Assembly: GCA_963717985.1 (NCBI GenBank)
Contig: CAVQYC010000005.1
Coordinates: forward strand, 372,001 to 436,000
Origin: BOG-1155 sp963717985
GTDB taxonomy: Bacteria > Desulfobacterota > Syntrophorhabdia > Syntrophorhabdales > WCHB1-27
DNA length: 64,000 bases
Direction of reading: 5' to 3'
Shown here: piece after piece, positions 35,592 to 44,100 of the stretch
How the letters are laid out: each line of letters begins with the position of its first letter
Numbering within the stretch: position 1 is the stretch's first letter
Notes under the pieces: generated by a model
Database searches by the model: none
Seen by the model: only the letters and a program-made list of their open reading frames with translations
What the model was told of the DNA's origin: nothing
Made by a program: the position numbers and the translations under genes

Positions 35592-35912
35592 TTACGCCAC
35601 TCTGGTGTAGATAAAGACCAAGGCCGCCGATATGACGCAGCCGAGCACGTTCGACAACCAGAAAAGCTGTTTCTCCTTCTTGTACCCGAGATCGATAGCA
35701 ATCGTTCTCAACCCGTAAAGGCTGTGGAAGGTAAAGAGCACCAGTATGAGGATGTCGACGACGGGGTTCCTGTGAATACCGAGGGCCCAATCAGGCTTCT
35801 TGTCCTTTGTATAGAGGAAGAAACTCGAAAAGATCTTCATGGCGAGGAGGACTATAAGCAGGAGGCCGCTTATTCGGTGAAACAGCCAGATCAGCATGAT
35901 CTTTGGTATCAT
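35592..35912 (-). CDS. sdhC: Succinate dehydrogenase membrane anchor, cytochrome b556-like subunit
   Basis: 106 residues, three predicted transmembrane helices. N-terminal LIWLFHRISGLLLIVL has the HRxSG signature of SdhC/SdhD anchors and a candidate heme-ligand His is in LFTFHSLYGLR. Only one anchor gene is present, so the complex would have a single small anchor or an unseen partner. First gene of the sdhCAB-Rieske-cytochrome b operon. Confidence 0.88.
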   Translation of the reverse strand: MIPKIMLIWLFHRISGLLLIVLLAMKIFSSFFLYTKDKKPDWALGIHRNPVVDILILVLFTFHSLYGLRTIAIDLGYKKEKQLFWLSNVLGCVISAALVFIYTRVA

Positions 35913-36006
35913 TCCCTCTATTGTTTTGTCAAGCTGTTTTTCACCACCTGTCGTTTTTCCCCACGTTTCCGTGAGAAGCCAACACCGCCCCGGCAGGGGC
36001 GATGGC

Positions 36007-36047
36007 GAATTATGAATTATGAATTTGTAATTTGTAATTTGTAATTC
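36007..36047. repeat. AT-rich tandem microrepeat
   Basis: Short tandem units ATGAATT twice and TTTGTAA three times, forming a degenerate palindrome between the end of the DUF3443 gene (which it touches) and the sdh operon. Such runs are common junk repeats; it may still influence the sdh promoter region. Confidence 0.6.
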
Positions 36048-37299
36048 AATACGCCCAGTACGGCCCCGTGCCCAGGCTGGATGTGGTGTCTTCTATGCCT
36101 ACGTACACGTTTCTTCCGAGGAAAAAGGGGAGCCCCCAGTCGAAGAGGCCCGACCACGGCCCGCCGAGGTTGGAGAATACGTTATTCGAAGAGGCGCTGA
36201 GGGTGTTGAAGTTCGCGATCTGGAACGTGACGTTACCGCTCGGCGAACCAGTTGAGGCCGTAGTCGTGGCCGACAGGGTGAGCGTGGACGGGGGGCAGAA
36301 CCAATCGCCGCATGTCGGAATCGCGTTGTCAGTGAAGAAAAAACCGTTGGAGCCGGAGTCGAGAAAGGCTTCGTAAGCGACGTTGTTAAAGATGGTGGTG
36401 AAGTTCCCGTTCTGGTCGGCGCCGTAGGCGACAACCCCGGAAGGGCTGTTGTTCGATTGGGTGCCGATGCCGAGCACGAGGTAGCCGGTCGCCGAAGCTG
36501 ATCCGCCGGAAGGCACACTGGGGAGCAGCAGCGCAATGCCATTATTGTCGACAGGAAGGCTCGCGACCGGGTTATGGACCTGATTGTCCAGGGAGACGGT
36601 GGTTCCGGTGCACGTGCCGCCGCTGCACGTATAGTACACCCGGTTATTCTTGCTGCTTGCGCACACCGGGCCGCAGTCCTGGAGGAAGAAGCCGAGCCCC
36701 AGGCTTCCGTTGTACAGGGCAGTGGTCGGGCTGGAAGACGCGCCTGCGCATGCGCGCCGCGATCCACTTACCACATCGGGCGTGGTAGACCCGATCACCT
36801 GGATAGGCACTTTGACCGCCTGCTCGCCCGCGAGGACCACATTCGCCCACTCGACCGGCCCCCAGACGGTCGAGCCGTCGCCATACTCGACACACTCGTA
36901 AAGACCGGCCTGTACCGGGTTCTGGCTGAGGGCGGTAAGAAGGCCCGGTTGAGTCAATGCCTGTTGGAATATGCGCACCCCGTAGTCCCCCGTGTCGAGA
37001 AGGATATCGTTGACGGTCTGGCAATTGCCGGGGTTGTTCGGATCGCATATGGTGACGCTCACGCAAGGTTTGTTCGGCCACTGGGCCACGGTGGCCGCCG
37101 AACATTCCGAGCCGTCAATAGTCAGGGTGAGCACGTTGTTGCCGGTCACCTGGAGAAGGGTGAGACCATTGGGAAGGGTGATGGCAGGGATGGATGGAGC
37201 AGCCGGAGCGCTTGATCCCGAGGAGCCGCCTCCCCCACCGCTGCAGGCGGCTGCTAGTGCGAGGATCACGCAAAGAAGCATTATGCTACTTGATTTCAT
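36046..37299 (-). CDS. DUF3443 family lipoprotein
   Basis: 417 residues. Lipoprotein signal (MLLCVILALAAAC, lipobox ending at Cys19), a Gly/Ser linker, then the DUF3443 domain: PCVSVTICDPNNPGNCQTV, followed by ILLDTGDYGVRIF and later AFLDSGSNGFFF. The two DTG/DSG motifs recall retropepsin-like active sites, but protease activity has not been shown for this family. It overlaps the DUF2844 gene by 14 bases; the two families usually occur together in an exported pair of unknown role. Confidence 0.88.
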   Translation of the reverse strand: MKSSSIMLLCVILALAAACSGGGGGSSGSSAPAAPSIPAITLPNGLTLLQVTGNNVLTLTIDGSECSAATVAQWPNKPCVSVTICDPNNPGNCQTVNDILLDTGDYGVRIFQQALTQPGLLTALSQNPVQAGLYECVEYGDGSTVWGPVEWANVVLAGEQAVKVPIQVIGSTTPDVVSGSRRACAGASSSPTTALYNGSLGLGFFLQDCGPVCASSKNNRVYYTCSGGTCTGTTVSLDNQVHNPVASLPVDNNGIALLLPSVPSGGSASATGYLVLGIGTQSNNSPSGVVAYGADQNGNFTTIFNNVAYEAFLDSGSNGFFFTDNAIPTCGDWFCPPSTLTLSATTTASTGSPSGNVTFQIANFNTLSASSNNVFSNLGGPWSGLFDWGLPFFLGRNVYVGIEDTTSSLGTGPYWAY

Positions 37300-37756
37300 C
37301 GATAGTCACTCCGGGAGGCATCAGGTCCGGGGCGTAGGCCCTCCCCCGCAGGTCCCGCACGTGTCCCCATTTTTCGACGACCACCCCGTTCGCCTTCACC
37401 GATAGACGCCTCACGCCCGGTTGGCGCGGGGTGTTGCTGAGGGCCTGCCGGTACTCGCCCATGTGTGAGCCGAGAAGCGCTGTAAGATCGGGGTGCCTTA
37501 TCCCGTTCCAGGCGACGGCGAATACGATGCCGGAGGCGGAGACGTATTCGCGCACGGCAGCGCCGTCATAATTAATCTCCTGAACCGTATAGCCGTTTTG
37601 CGCGGTCGTGCCGCCGCGTACGGCCGAGAGCGCAATTCTGTCCGACTCGACGGAATCGGCACTTTGGCCGAGCGTCGCGTTTCCCGGCCTGACCATACAA
37701 AGGAAACCGGCTGAAAACACAAGGCAGAGAAGCACTCGACAGGACACGTGTTTCAT
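37286..37756 (-). CDS. DUF2844 family exported protein
   Basis: 156 residues with a signal peptide (CRVLLCLVFSAGFLCMVRPGNA), then the DUF2844 pattern: YTVQEINYDGAAVREYVSASG and FAVAWNGIRHPDL, ending with a conserved DLMPPGVTIDEIK. Overlaps the DUF3443 gene. Function unknown; co-occurrence with DUF3443 is the strongest clue. Confidence 0.85.
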   Translation of the reverse strand: MKHVSCRVLLCLVFSAGFLCMVRPGNATLGQSADSVESDRIALSAVRGGTTAQNGYTVQEINYDGAAVREYVSASGIVFAVAWNGIRHPDLTALLGSHMGEYRQALSNTPRQPGVRRLSVKANGVVVEKWGHVRDLRGRAYAPDLMPPGVTIDEIK

Positions 37757-38034
37757 GGCTCACCCCTTTAGGGTTTCTTAAAGCACCCGAAAGCAACTAT
37801 ACATGTTCTTTAAGCAAAAGACATGCCCGGAGGCTAAAACGTGGGCTGCAAGCCTATAGCTCCATTTGAGTACATTATGCGACGGACGGGAAGGGGATGG
37901 CAATACAAAAGTTCCCACTTCACCTCTGTCGCCGATAGCCCGAAAACCGGCACCTTGAGACCCCTGGGGAAGCGTCTTTTTCGATTAGCCTTTATATGGA
38001 AAACATACTGGGGTATAATTATCCTCTGGGTATA

Positions 38035-38649
38035 CCCCCGGCTCTGCCGGGGGACTCCAAAAGTTTGACATTTTCGGGAATATAAAAGAAAACCTCCTCC
38101 AATGTGAACCGCTCGAAGTTACACAAGGAGGAGGCCTTAGTGAATAACTTTCAGAGTTTAAATCACACCAGGTGGGATTGCAAGTTCCATGTGGTGTGGA
38201 TACCGAAGTACAGGAAGAGGGCACTCTACGGGCAGCTCAGGAAACAGTTAGCGCCGGTGCTCAAGGAGCTGGCGAATCAGAAGGAAAGCGAAGTATTGGA
38301 AGGGCGTCTCGTAGAGGATCACGTACACATGCTCATATCAATACCGCCCAAGTATGCCGTCGCCCAAGTTATAGGCTACATCAAGGGGAAGAGCGCCATA
38401 TGGATCGCCCGTACGTGCGGAAGGAGAAAAAACTTCATCGGCCAGAATTTTTGGGCCAGGGGCTACTATGTGACAACGGCAGGATTGGATGAAGAAACGG
38501 TCCGCGACTACATCAGAAAGCAGGAAGACGAGGATAAGAAGCTCGATCAGCTCAAGATGTTCGACGAGTAGGGCTACCTTTAGGTAGCTCACGGTGTTTA
38601 ACCGCTTTGAGCGGTTCACATATTTTCAAACCCCCGGCTCTGCCGGGGG
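38035..38649 (+). mobile_element. Second IS200/IS605-type element, bounded by identical hairpins
   Basis: The 19-base hairpin CCCCCGGCTCTGCCGGGGG occurs at 38035-38053 and 38631-38649, flanking a tnpA gene in the same orientation. Inside are further stems: AACCGCT/AGCGGTT (38609-38625 region) and GCTACC/GGTAGC just behind the gene. The right boundary lies about 85 bases before the start of a kinase gene. The left and right hairpins differ from those of the element at 23 kb, so these are two different elements. Confidence 0.8.
38140..38571 (+). CDS. tnpA: IS200-type TnpA transposase (second type)
   Basis: 143 residues from GTG 38140, which follows AAGGAGGAG; an in-frame GTG at 38104 lies upstream of that ribosome site. 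HUH motif His61-Val-His63 (DHVHMLISIP) and catalytic Tyr124 (RDYIRKQ). N-terminal WDCKFHVVWIPKYRK is the classical IS200 start. No TnpB. A GCTACC-TTTA-GGTAGC stem directly behind the stop may end transcription. Confidence 0.93.
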   Translation: MNNFQSLNHTRWDCKFHVVWIPKYRKRALYGQLRKQLAPVLKELANQKESEVLEGRLVEDHVHMLISIPPKYAVAQVIGYIKGKSAIWIARTCGRRKNFIGQNFWARGYYVTTAGLDEETVRDYIRKQEDEDKKLDQLKMFDE

Positions 38650-38733
38650 ATGAGTGATTTCTTGCCGCGGACACGCGCCGCCTGTCTTTGCAGGCATGAA
38701 CGCGCATCCAGCGAGGGACAGGAGTTCTGTTTG

Positions 38734-40050
38734 ATGCCGAACAATCCCCCATTGAAGACGCCCCGAACTTTGCGTGAAAAGGCGGAGCAGTTGCTGCGCG
38801 CGAATCCCGACCGGCTCTTTCGCGTCTCTTCGCAGAGCGTGGAGGAGCTTGTCCATGAGTTGTCGCTCCTCCGGATCGAGCAGGAGCTGCAGGAGCAAGA
38901 GCTGCGCGATTCCCGGCGGCGGCGCCACGGGGAGAAGATAGAGGCCCTCGCCCTCATGGCAATGGGTATCGCCCATGACTTCAACAACATGCTCGCGGCG
39001 ATGATCGGGTTTGCCGAGCTGGCGAAAGACCGCGTGCCCAAAGAAAGCCGCCAGGAGCGTCACCTCCAGAGGGTGCTGGAGGCAGGTGCCCGCGGCCGTG
39101 AGATGGTCAGGCAACTGCTCACCTTCGGTAGAAAGACCGGTGCCGGGTTGACACCGCTGAAACTGAGCGGCGTCGTCAGGGAGACTGTGGAGTTTCTCCG
39201 CGCTTCCATCCCTGCCGCCGTCAACGTTAAGGTCGAGATCGACAGCGAGCCGGGCGCTATCCTCGGAGACGCCGGCGAGATGCAGCAGGTGCTGACGCAC
39301 CTCTGCACGAATGCGGCGCAGGCGATGGGAGAGAAGGGCGGCGTCCTCGACATCGCTCTCCGCGATTTCAGCCTCCAGGCGGGGGGGAACACCGACGGGA
39401 TGGAGCCGGGCCCTTATGTGAAGCTCGTGGTTTCTGATACGGGATGCGGCATGCAGCCCGAGGTCATTGACAAAGTTTTCGATCCCTTCTTCACCACGAA
39501 GACCTCCGGCGCGGGGCTTGGCCTTTCGATGGTGCATGGCATCGTGCGGCAGCACGGCGGTTACATCACCGTGGAGAGCACGAAAGGCAAAGGTGCCGTC
39601 TTCACGGTCTACCTGCCCGTGACCGGCCAGGGGCCGGAGAGAGATGTCGTCGCCGGCCGGCCGGTCCTTGCGAAGGGCCGCAAACACATCCTCTTCATCG
39701 ACGACGAAGAGATCATCGTGGACCTGGGCGGGCAAGTAATAAACAAGCTCGGGTATAAGGTGACAGGCATGACGAGCGGCGCCGCTGCCCTTGCGCTCTT
39801 CCAACAGAACCCCGCCCGGTTCGACCTCGTGATTACCGATCAGACCATGCCGGGCTTGACAGGTCTGGAGCTGGCCGGTCTGCTCCGCAAGGCAAGGGCC
39901 GATATGCCGGTCATCCTCTGCACGGGCTACAGCCAGTCGGTCGACGCGGGCGTGGCGGAGAAGGCGGGTATCAGTGCTGTTATCATGAAGCCTTTCACCA
40001 GGGACGAGATCGCTCGCGCGGTGCGCGGCGCTCTCGAGAAGAAAGAATAA
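38734..40050 (+). CDS. Hybrid histidine kinase without sensory domain, C-terminal receiver
   Basis: 438 residues from ATG 38734 (CAGGAG nine bases before); the frame is open to 38650 but that part has no conserved sequence. N-terminal linker VEELVHELSLLRIEQELQEQ is the coil normally placed before a PAS domain in this class, but here the HisKA domain follows at once: His81 in GIAHDFNN. ATPase boxes THLCTNAAQAM, SDTGCGM, GAGLGLSMVHGIV; receiver with FIDDEE and LVITDQTMP. The missing PAS suggests a signal from a partner protein or a deletion. An IS200 element ends about 85 bases upstream and may have altered its promoter. Confidence 0.9.
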   Translation: MPNNPPLKTPRTLREKAEQLLRANPDRLFRVSSQSVEELVHELSLLRIEQELQEQELRDSRRRRHGEKIEALALMAMGIAHDFNNMLAAMIGFAELAKDRVPKESRQERHLQRVLEAGARGREMVRQLLTFGRKTGAGLTPLKLSGVVRETVEFLRASIPAAVNVKVEIDSEPGAILGDAGEMQQVLTHLCTNAAQAMGEKGGVLDIALRDFSLQAGGNTDGMEPGPYVKLVVSDTGCGMQPEVIDKVFDPFFTTKTSGAGLGLSMVHGIVRQHGGYITVESTKGKGAVFTVYLPVTGQGPERDVVAGRPVLAKGRKHILFIDDEEIIVDLGGQVINKLGYKVTGMTSGAAALALFQQNPARFDLVITDQTMPGLTGLELAGLLRKARADMPVILCTGYSQSVDAGVAEKAGISAVIMKPFTRDEIARAVRGALEKKE

Positions 40051-40147
40051 AGGCAAATCCACGCGCCGGGGAGAGAGAGGTTTATAAGTCTTCCAGGACC
40101 TATGAGTCGTATAAGACCTATGAGAGAACAGGTTTTCTCTTTGTGCG

Positions 40148-40546
40148 CTACGTCGGTTGGGCGTCGAGCACCCGGCGTATGGTCCTCGCCAGATCCCCAC
40201 TGACGACCGGCTTCATCACGAAGGCCTTGATGCCCAGGGTCTGCGCCTTCTCAGGCGAGACCGTGTCGCTGTGCCCCGTGCACAAGATGATCGGCATATC
40301 CTTTCTCACCCCCAGGATCTTCTCCGCAAGCATCGTCCCCGTCATGCCCGGCATGGTCTGATCGGTAATCACGAGGTCGAACCGCATGGTGTCTCCGAGG
40401 AAGATACGCCAGGCCTCCGTGCTCGCGGTGACGGCCGTAACCTCGTACCCGAGGCGCTCAAGCATCATCCCGGCGGCCGAGGATAGCAACTCTTCGTCAT
40501 CGACGAAAAGTATCCGCTCCCGCCCGCAAGATAAGGGTGTCAACAT
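40148..40546 (-). CDS. Receiver-only response regulator overlapping the upstream kinase gene
   Basis: About 132 residues: a single receiver domain with FVDDEE, phospho-acceptor Asp in LVITDQTMPG, Thr/Ser in ILCTGHS, Lys in FVMKPV; no output domain. ATG 40546 lies 50 bases inside the kinase gene in another frame. The sequence corresponds to the C-terminal receiver that is fused in the two sister kinases of this window. So it is either a translationally coupled separate protein or the product of a frameshift that split a fused kinase. Confidence 0.85.
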   Translation of the reverse strand: MLTPLSCGRERILFVDDEELLSSAAGMMLERLGYEVTAVTASTEAWRIFLGDTMRFDLVITDQTMPGMTGTMLAEKILGVRKDMPIILCTGHSDTVSPEKAQTLGIKAFVMKPVVSGDLARTIRRVLDAQPT

Positions 40547-42440
40547 CAATGCCTTCGTCGATCCCGGAAACCCGGGCGACGGGCAGGTAGATGCCGAAGG
40601 AGGCGCCTTTGCCGGGCGTGCTCGCGACGGTAATGGCCCCGCCGTGGGCCTTGACGATCCCGTAGACCACGGCGAGGCCCATCCCCGTGCCCTGGCCTGC
40701 CTTCCTGGTGGTAAAAAATGGCTCGAATATCCTCCTGCGCACGGCGTTGGTCATGCCCACGCCGGTATCGCTGACAGTCAGAAGCACATACCCGCCAGGC
40801 AGCATATCGGCGACGGGGAGGGGGTGTGAGGGGCCGAAGAAGGCGTTGGAGAGGCTCATGGTCAGGGCGCCTCCCGACTCTTGCATGGAGTAGGCGCTAT
40901 TCGTGGCGAGGTTCATCAAAATCTGCTGCATCTCCGCCGGGTCGGCAAGCACGGTGTCCGGCTTGGCCCGGAGGTCCGCGTGCATCTCTATGGTGGTCGG
41001 CAGGGAGGAACGGAGGAACCGCCATGTCTCCTTAAGGAGTGGGGTCAGCGCCAGGGGTTTCCGCCCCCGGCTGCTTTTCCTGCTGAACATGAGGATCTGT
41101 TTCACCAGGTCGCGGCCTCTCTGGGTGGCCTTGAGGATATGCTGGAGGTTTTTTCGCGGCCCTTCCATGTGTTCCAGGTCATCGAGCACCAGTTCCGTGT
41201 TCCCCATAATGATGGCGAGCATATTATTGAAATCGTGGGCGATGCCACCGGCGAGGGTTCCGATGGCCTCCAGCTTCTGGGCCTGGCGGAGTTGGCTTTC
41301 CAACCTGATCTCTTCGGTCACATCCCGGGAAAGGGCCGCGTAGTTGATGATCTGTCCGGATGCGTCCCTCACGGGGGATATGACCACTTCGATCTCGTAG
41401 GCTATGCCGTCTTTCCGTTTCCCCGGCAGCCGTCCCGACCAGGTGTTCCCGCTCATGACCGTCGTCATAATGGACGCGTGGGTTTTTGCGTCGATACGGC
41501 CGAGGATGCCCACGTTCTTTCCGAGCACTTCCGCTTGCTCATAGCCGGTAATGCGCGAGAAGGCGGGATTCACGTACTGCACGACGCCCATGACCGAGAT
41601 TACAGCGACGCCTTCGGCGGCTTCCTCGATGGCGGCGGCCAGACGGATGCGCGCCTCTTCCGCCTCGCGGCTCTTCAGGGTTTCCGCCCGTAGCGCTTCG
41701 TAGGCCCCTTTCAATTCGGCGGTCCGCTCGCGGACGTGCCTGTCCAGGTCGTCTCGGGCCTGGCGGACTTCGCCCGCCCATTGCTCGGCTTCCATGCGTG
41801 CCTGCATATGCTGAAGGCCAAGAGAGGCAAAGCCGGCCAACTGCGAAAGGAGTGCCTCATCCTCCGGCGCGAAGTCGCTTTCGTTCTTGTCGGAGACCAT
41901 GATAAGGCCCTGGCCGGCCCCGGACGCATCGGTGAGGCTCGCTCCCAGAAGGCCGCGGAAAGGCACCTCGCACCCCTTGCTGCGGATGGCCCGCATGAGG
42001 GGATGGCCTTTTAACTCGTCTTCTGTCAGGCGGACCGGTGTGCCCCTGCCGACAAGGTCCATAAAAACGCCGCCGCCGTCTCCATCGAAGACGTCGTCGG
42101 GGATGGGGGGAGCATCGGGCGCCAGGGAGACTGCCCCCACGGTAAACCGGCCGTTCCGGTACCCGTGGACCCCGACGGCGAGGCGCGCCCCGGTCAGCTC
42201 CCGGCCCGCGTCGACGACGCGCGGCAGCAGTTCCTGAACGCTCCTGACCGCGAAGACCTCTCCTGATACCTTTACCAGGGTATTGAGCTTAGCCAGATAT
42301 GCAACACGCCGGGTTTCCGCCTGAACCGCTTCAGCGAGCGCTTCTTCCGCTTCCCGGAGCCTGGCCTCCAGCGTATTGATGCGGGCATCTTTGCTTTGTC
42401 CGGGGTCCTTACCCGGAGGCGCTTGTTTTCTGGTTTTCAT
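40497..42440 (-). CDS. GAF-PAS sensor histidine kinase
   Basis: 647 residues, cytoplasmic. N-terminal coiled coil, GAF domain (about 50-212), coiled linker (DLDRHVRERTAELKGAYEAL), PAS domain (about 262-385, NPAFSRITGYEQAEVLGKNV), HisKA with His402 in GGIAHDFNN, ATPase with MNLATNSAYSM, SDTGVGM and GTGMGLAVVYGIV. After the ATPase the frame runs only about 24 more residues, where the two sister kinases carry a receiver; the receiver is found in the overlapping frame. Upstream 200 bases are noncoding. Confidence 0.93.
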   Translation of the reverse strand: MKTRKQAPPGKDPGQSKDARINTLEARLREAEEALAEAVQAETRRVAYLAKLNTLVKVSGEVFAVRSVQELLPRVVDAGRELTGARLAVGVHGYRNGRFTVGAVSLAPDAPPIPDDVFDGDGGGVFMDLVGRGTPVRLTEDELKGHPLMRAIRSKGCEVPFRGLLGASLTDASGAGQGLIMVSDKNESDFAPEDEALLSQLAGFASLGLQHMQARMEAEQWAGEVRQARDDLDRHVRERTAELKGAYEALRAETLKSREAEEARIRLAAAIEEAAEGVAVISVMGVVQYVNPAFSRITGYEQAEVLGKNVGILGRIDAKTHASIMTTVMSGNTWSGRLPGKRKDGIAYEIEVVISPVRDASGQIINYAALSRDVTEEIRLESQLRQAQKLEAIGTLAGGIAHDFNNMLAIIMGNTELVLDDLEHMEGPRKNLQHILKATQRGRDLVKQILMFSRKSSRGRKPLALTPLLKETWRFLRSSLPTTIEMHADLRAKPDTVLADPAEMQQILMNLATNSAYSMQESGGALTMSLSNAFFGPSHPLPVADMLPGGYVLLTVSDTGVGMTNAVRRRIFEPFFTTRKAGQGTGMGLAVVYGIVKAHGGAITVASTPGKGASFGIYLPVARVSGIDEGIDVDTLILRAGADTFRR

Positions 42441-42645
42441 GTGATCGTCCGCCCCCGTAGTAACTCGTCTAGCGATCGTCGAGGGATGATGGTAAAAGAG
42501 TTACTAAGTATAGCACAATTAGTTCCGTGAGGGAATTATACCCGAGCCTCCGGGTCATGCAGCACGCCGGTCTCATCTTTCCTGATCGGGTCTCGATGGT
42601 GAATATAACTCTTGTCTCAAGGAAGGGCAGGCACCCGGGAGAGGT

Positions 42646-42891
42646 TTAACGCCCCAATTTAACTATCTCATTCGTTGAGGTTGAGGGGGTCAATCCTTTC
42701 CGCAGAAAGCTGACAACAGAGGCACGCAGCACTCTTACCGACCCGTTCAGCTTAACGCTCTCCATAAGTCCCATGTCGCACCAGCGATATACCGTCTTGG
42801 CTGATACCCCTAAGAAAGCAGCCACCTCTGCCGGTTTCAACAACTCCCTATCCGGCACATCGTCTAACAGTATCCGAACCTCGTCTGTCAT
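42646..42891 (-). CDS. Helix-turn-helix (excisionase/MerR-like) DNA-binding protein
   Basis: 81 residues from ATG 42891, which follows a G-rich ribosome site. The core LLKPAEVAAFLGVSAKTVYRWCDMGLMESVKLNGSVR is the helix-turn-helix plus wing of the excisionase/BldC type (HTH_17). Such proteins act as recombination directionality factors or as small regulators. No integrase is adjacent. It is divergent from the luxI-like gene, with the 448-base gap between them. Confidence 0.85.
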   Translation of the reverse strand: MTDEVRILLDDVPDRELLKPAEVAAFLGVSAKTVYRWCDMGLMESVKLNGSVRVLRASVVSFLRKGLTPSTSTNEIVKLGR

Positions 42892-43339
42892 CGTTCCCCC
42901 CCCCGTCGTGATGGTCAATGCAAAATCTCCGGCAACACCGCATATCGCACCTCACCGTTGTGAGGAGTACATAAATAATAGCGAACATCATACCTCCTGA
43001 TTGCACAGTGACAAGGCTGCGTCCGAAATTGCTCTCAATGGTAAAATCACGGTTCATACCGAAACACTATCCCGCGGCCATGCTGGGAATGGCGCCCGTA
43101 CAAACAGGTCCGGAAGCGGTATCCAAGAACCATCACAAGGTTGTAGCGGGCAATATGTCGGCAGAGCATGAACCATCTTTTCTTGAAGAACTCCTCGTAA
43201 AAGCTACTCTACTGAATTTTTCGCTCTAAGATCACCTACCCTGATGGGTAGCTGTTTTCACAAGAGTACCCAATGTACAAATGAAAGCACGTATCAGGGA
43301 CGCCGAAGGGGGCGACCAATAAAACCATAGGAGGCGGAT
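42892..43339. other. Intergenic region upstream of the luxI-like gene
   Basis: 448 bases with no gene I can support. An open frame of 73 codons (43008-43229) has no ribosome site and no recognisable product. The region holds a lux-box-like palindrome (separate entry) and presumably the divergent promoters of the HTH gene and luxI. Confidence 0.4.
43236..43251. promoter_or_regulatory. Lux-box-like palindrome upstream of luxI
   Basis: Perfect inverted repeat CTACCC-TGAT-GGGTAG, 6-bp arms, 88-104 bases before the luxI-like start. LuxR-type proteins bind 18-20 bp palindromes at about -42 of their target promoters, and this site is the only clear palindrome in the gap. Binding is inferred from position. 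Confidence 0.45.
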
Positions 43340-44100
43340 ATGCCGACGGGATCGCTTGCGGACAATGTGGTGGAGACAAACGATATCGACGAAGGATTTA
43401 CTCAGGGGATCATCATTCAGGAGGCCGGGTTTGTGGTGAAAAATCTGGTGAGCGATGACGAAAGGATTCAGGCCCACCGGCTGAGACACAGGGTTTATTG
43501 TGAGGAATTGGGATGGGTGCCCCGATCAGAGACTTTGCTGGAAACCGACGAATATGACAGGCATGCAACATTTATCGGAGTACTCGATCAACATCAAACA
43601 CTACTGGCGTCTTGTAGACTCCATCTCCCCGGTATGCCTTTCATGATCGAAAGAGAATTCTCATCCCTGATAGGCGCCTGGCACACAATCAGGAAGCAAA
43701 ATGATACGGCAGAGGTGTCAAGGTCATGTGTCGCTCAAGAAGCGCGAAGGGTGTTGTGCGCAGAGGCTCCGGTACCTATAGGCTGTCTACGCTGGTGTAT
43801 AAGGGCGTCTACCATTGGTGCTGTATGAACGGCGTGAGATACGTGTATATTGTTGTGGAAGACAAACTTTACAGGATGCTTCGGGCGATGGGATTCCAGA
43901 GCCACCTGGTCGGTGCGCCTGTGACGATGCCCGACGGATGCGTGGTAATGGCCGCCGTTGTCGACTGGAAGGAATTCGTCTCCGGCAATACCGTGAAACG
44001 TCCTGACTTCGCGAAATGGTTTACTCTATACGAATCAGGCCATTTTGAAGAGCCACGGCGACAGCCTGAGTTCTACTTACAACCTCAAGCTTCCCCATAA
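43340..44100 (+). pseudogene. LuxI-type N-acyl-homoserine-lactone synthase, split by a frameshift
   Basis: First part (43340 to about 43760) reads through the catalytic half: RLRHRVYCEELGW with the conserved Arg and Trp59, acidic cluster Glu68/Asp70/Asp73 in ETDEYDRH, Arg93 in ASCRLH, and Glu125/Arg128 in AEVSRS, all hallmarks of AHL synthases. The original frame then runs out at 43828, while the next frame continues the family fold from about 43760 to 44100 (LSTLVYKGVYHWCCMNGVRYVYIVVEDKLYRMLRAMGF). Joining them needs loss of one base, or a -1 shift. No slippery heptamer was seen, so a mutation or sequence error is more likely than programmed frameshifting. Convergent with luxR, overlapping it by 80 bases. 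Confidence 0.8.

Noticed and set aside
43008..43229. 73-codon frame before luxI as a gene
   Set aside because: No ribosome site, no recognisable features, and it lies in the probable promoter region.
43705..43828. Programmed -1 frameshift in luxI
   Set aside because: No slippery heptamer or following pseudoknot was found in the overlap of the two frames; a mutation or sequence error is simpler.
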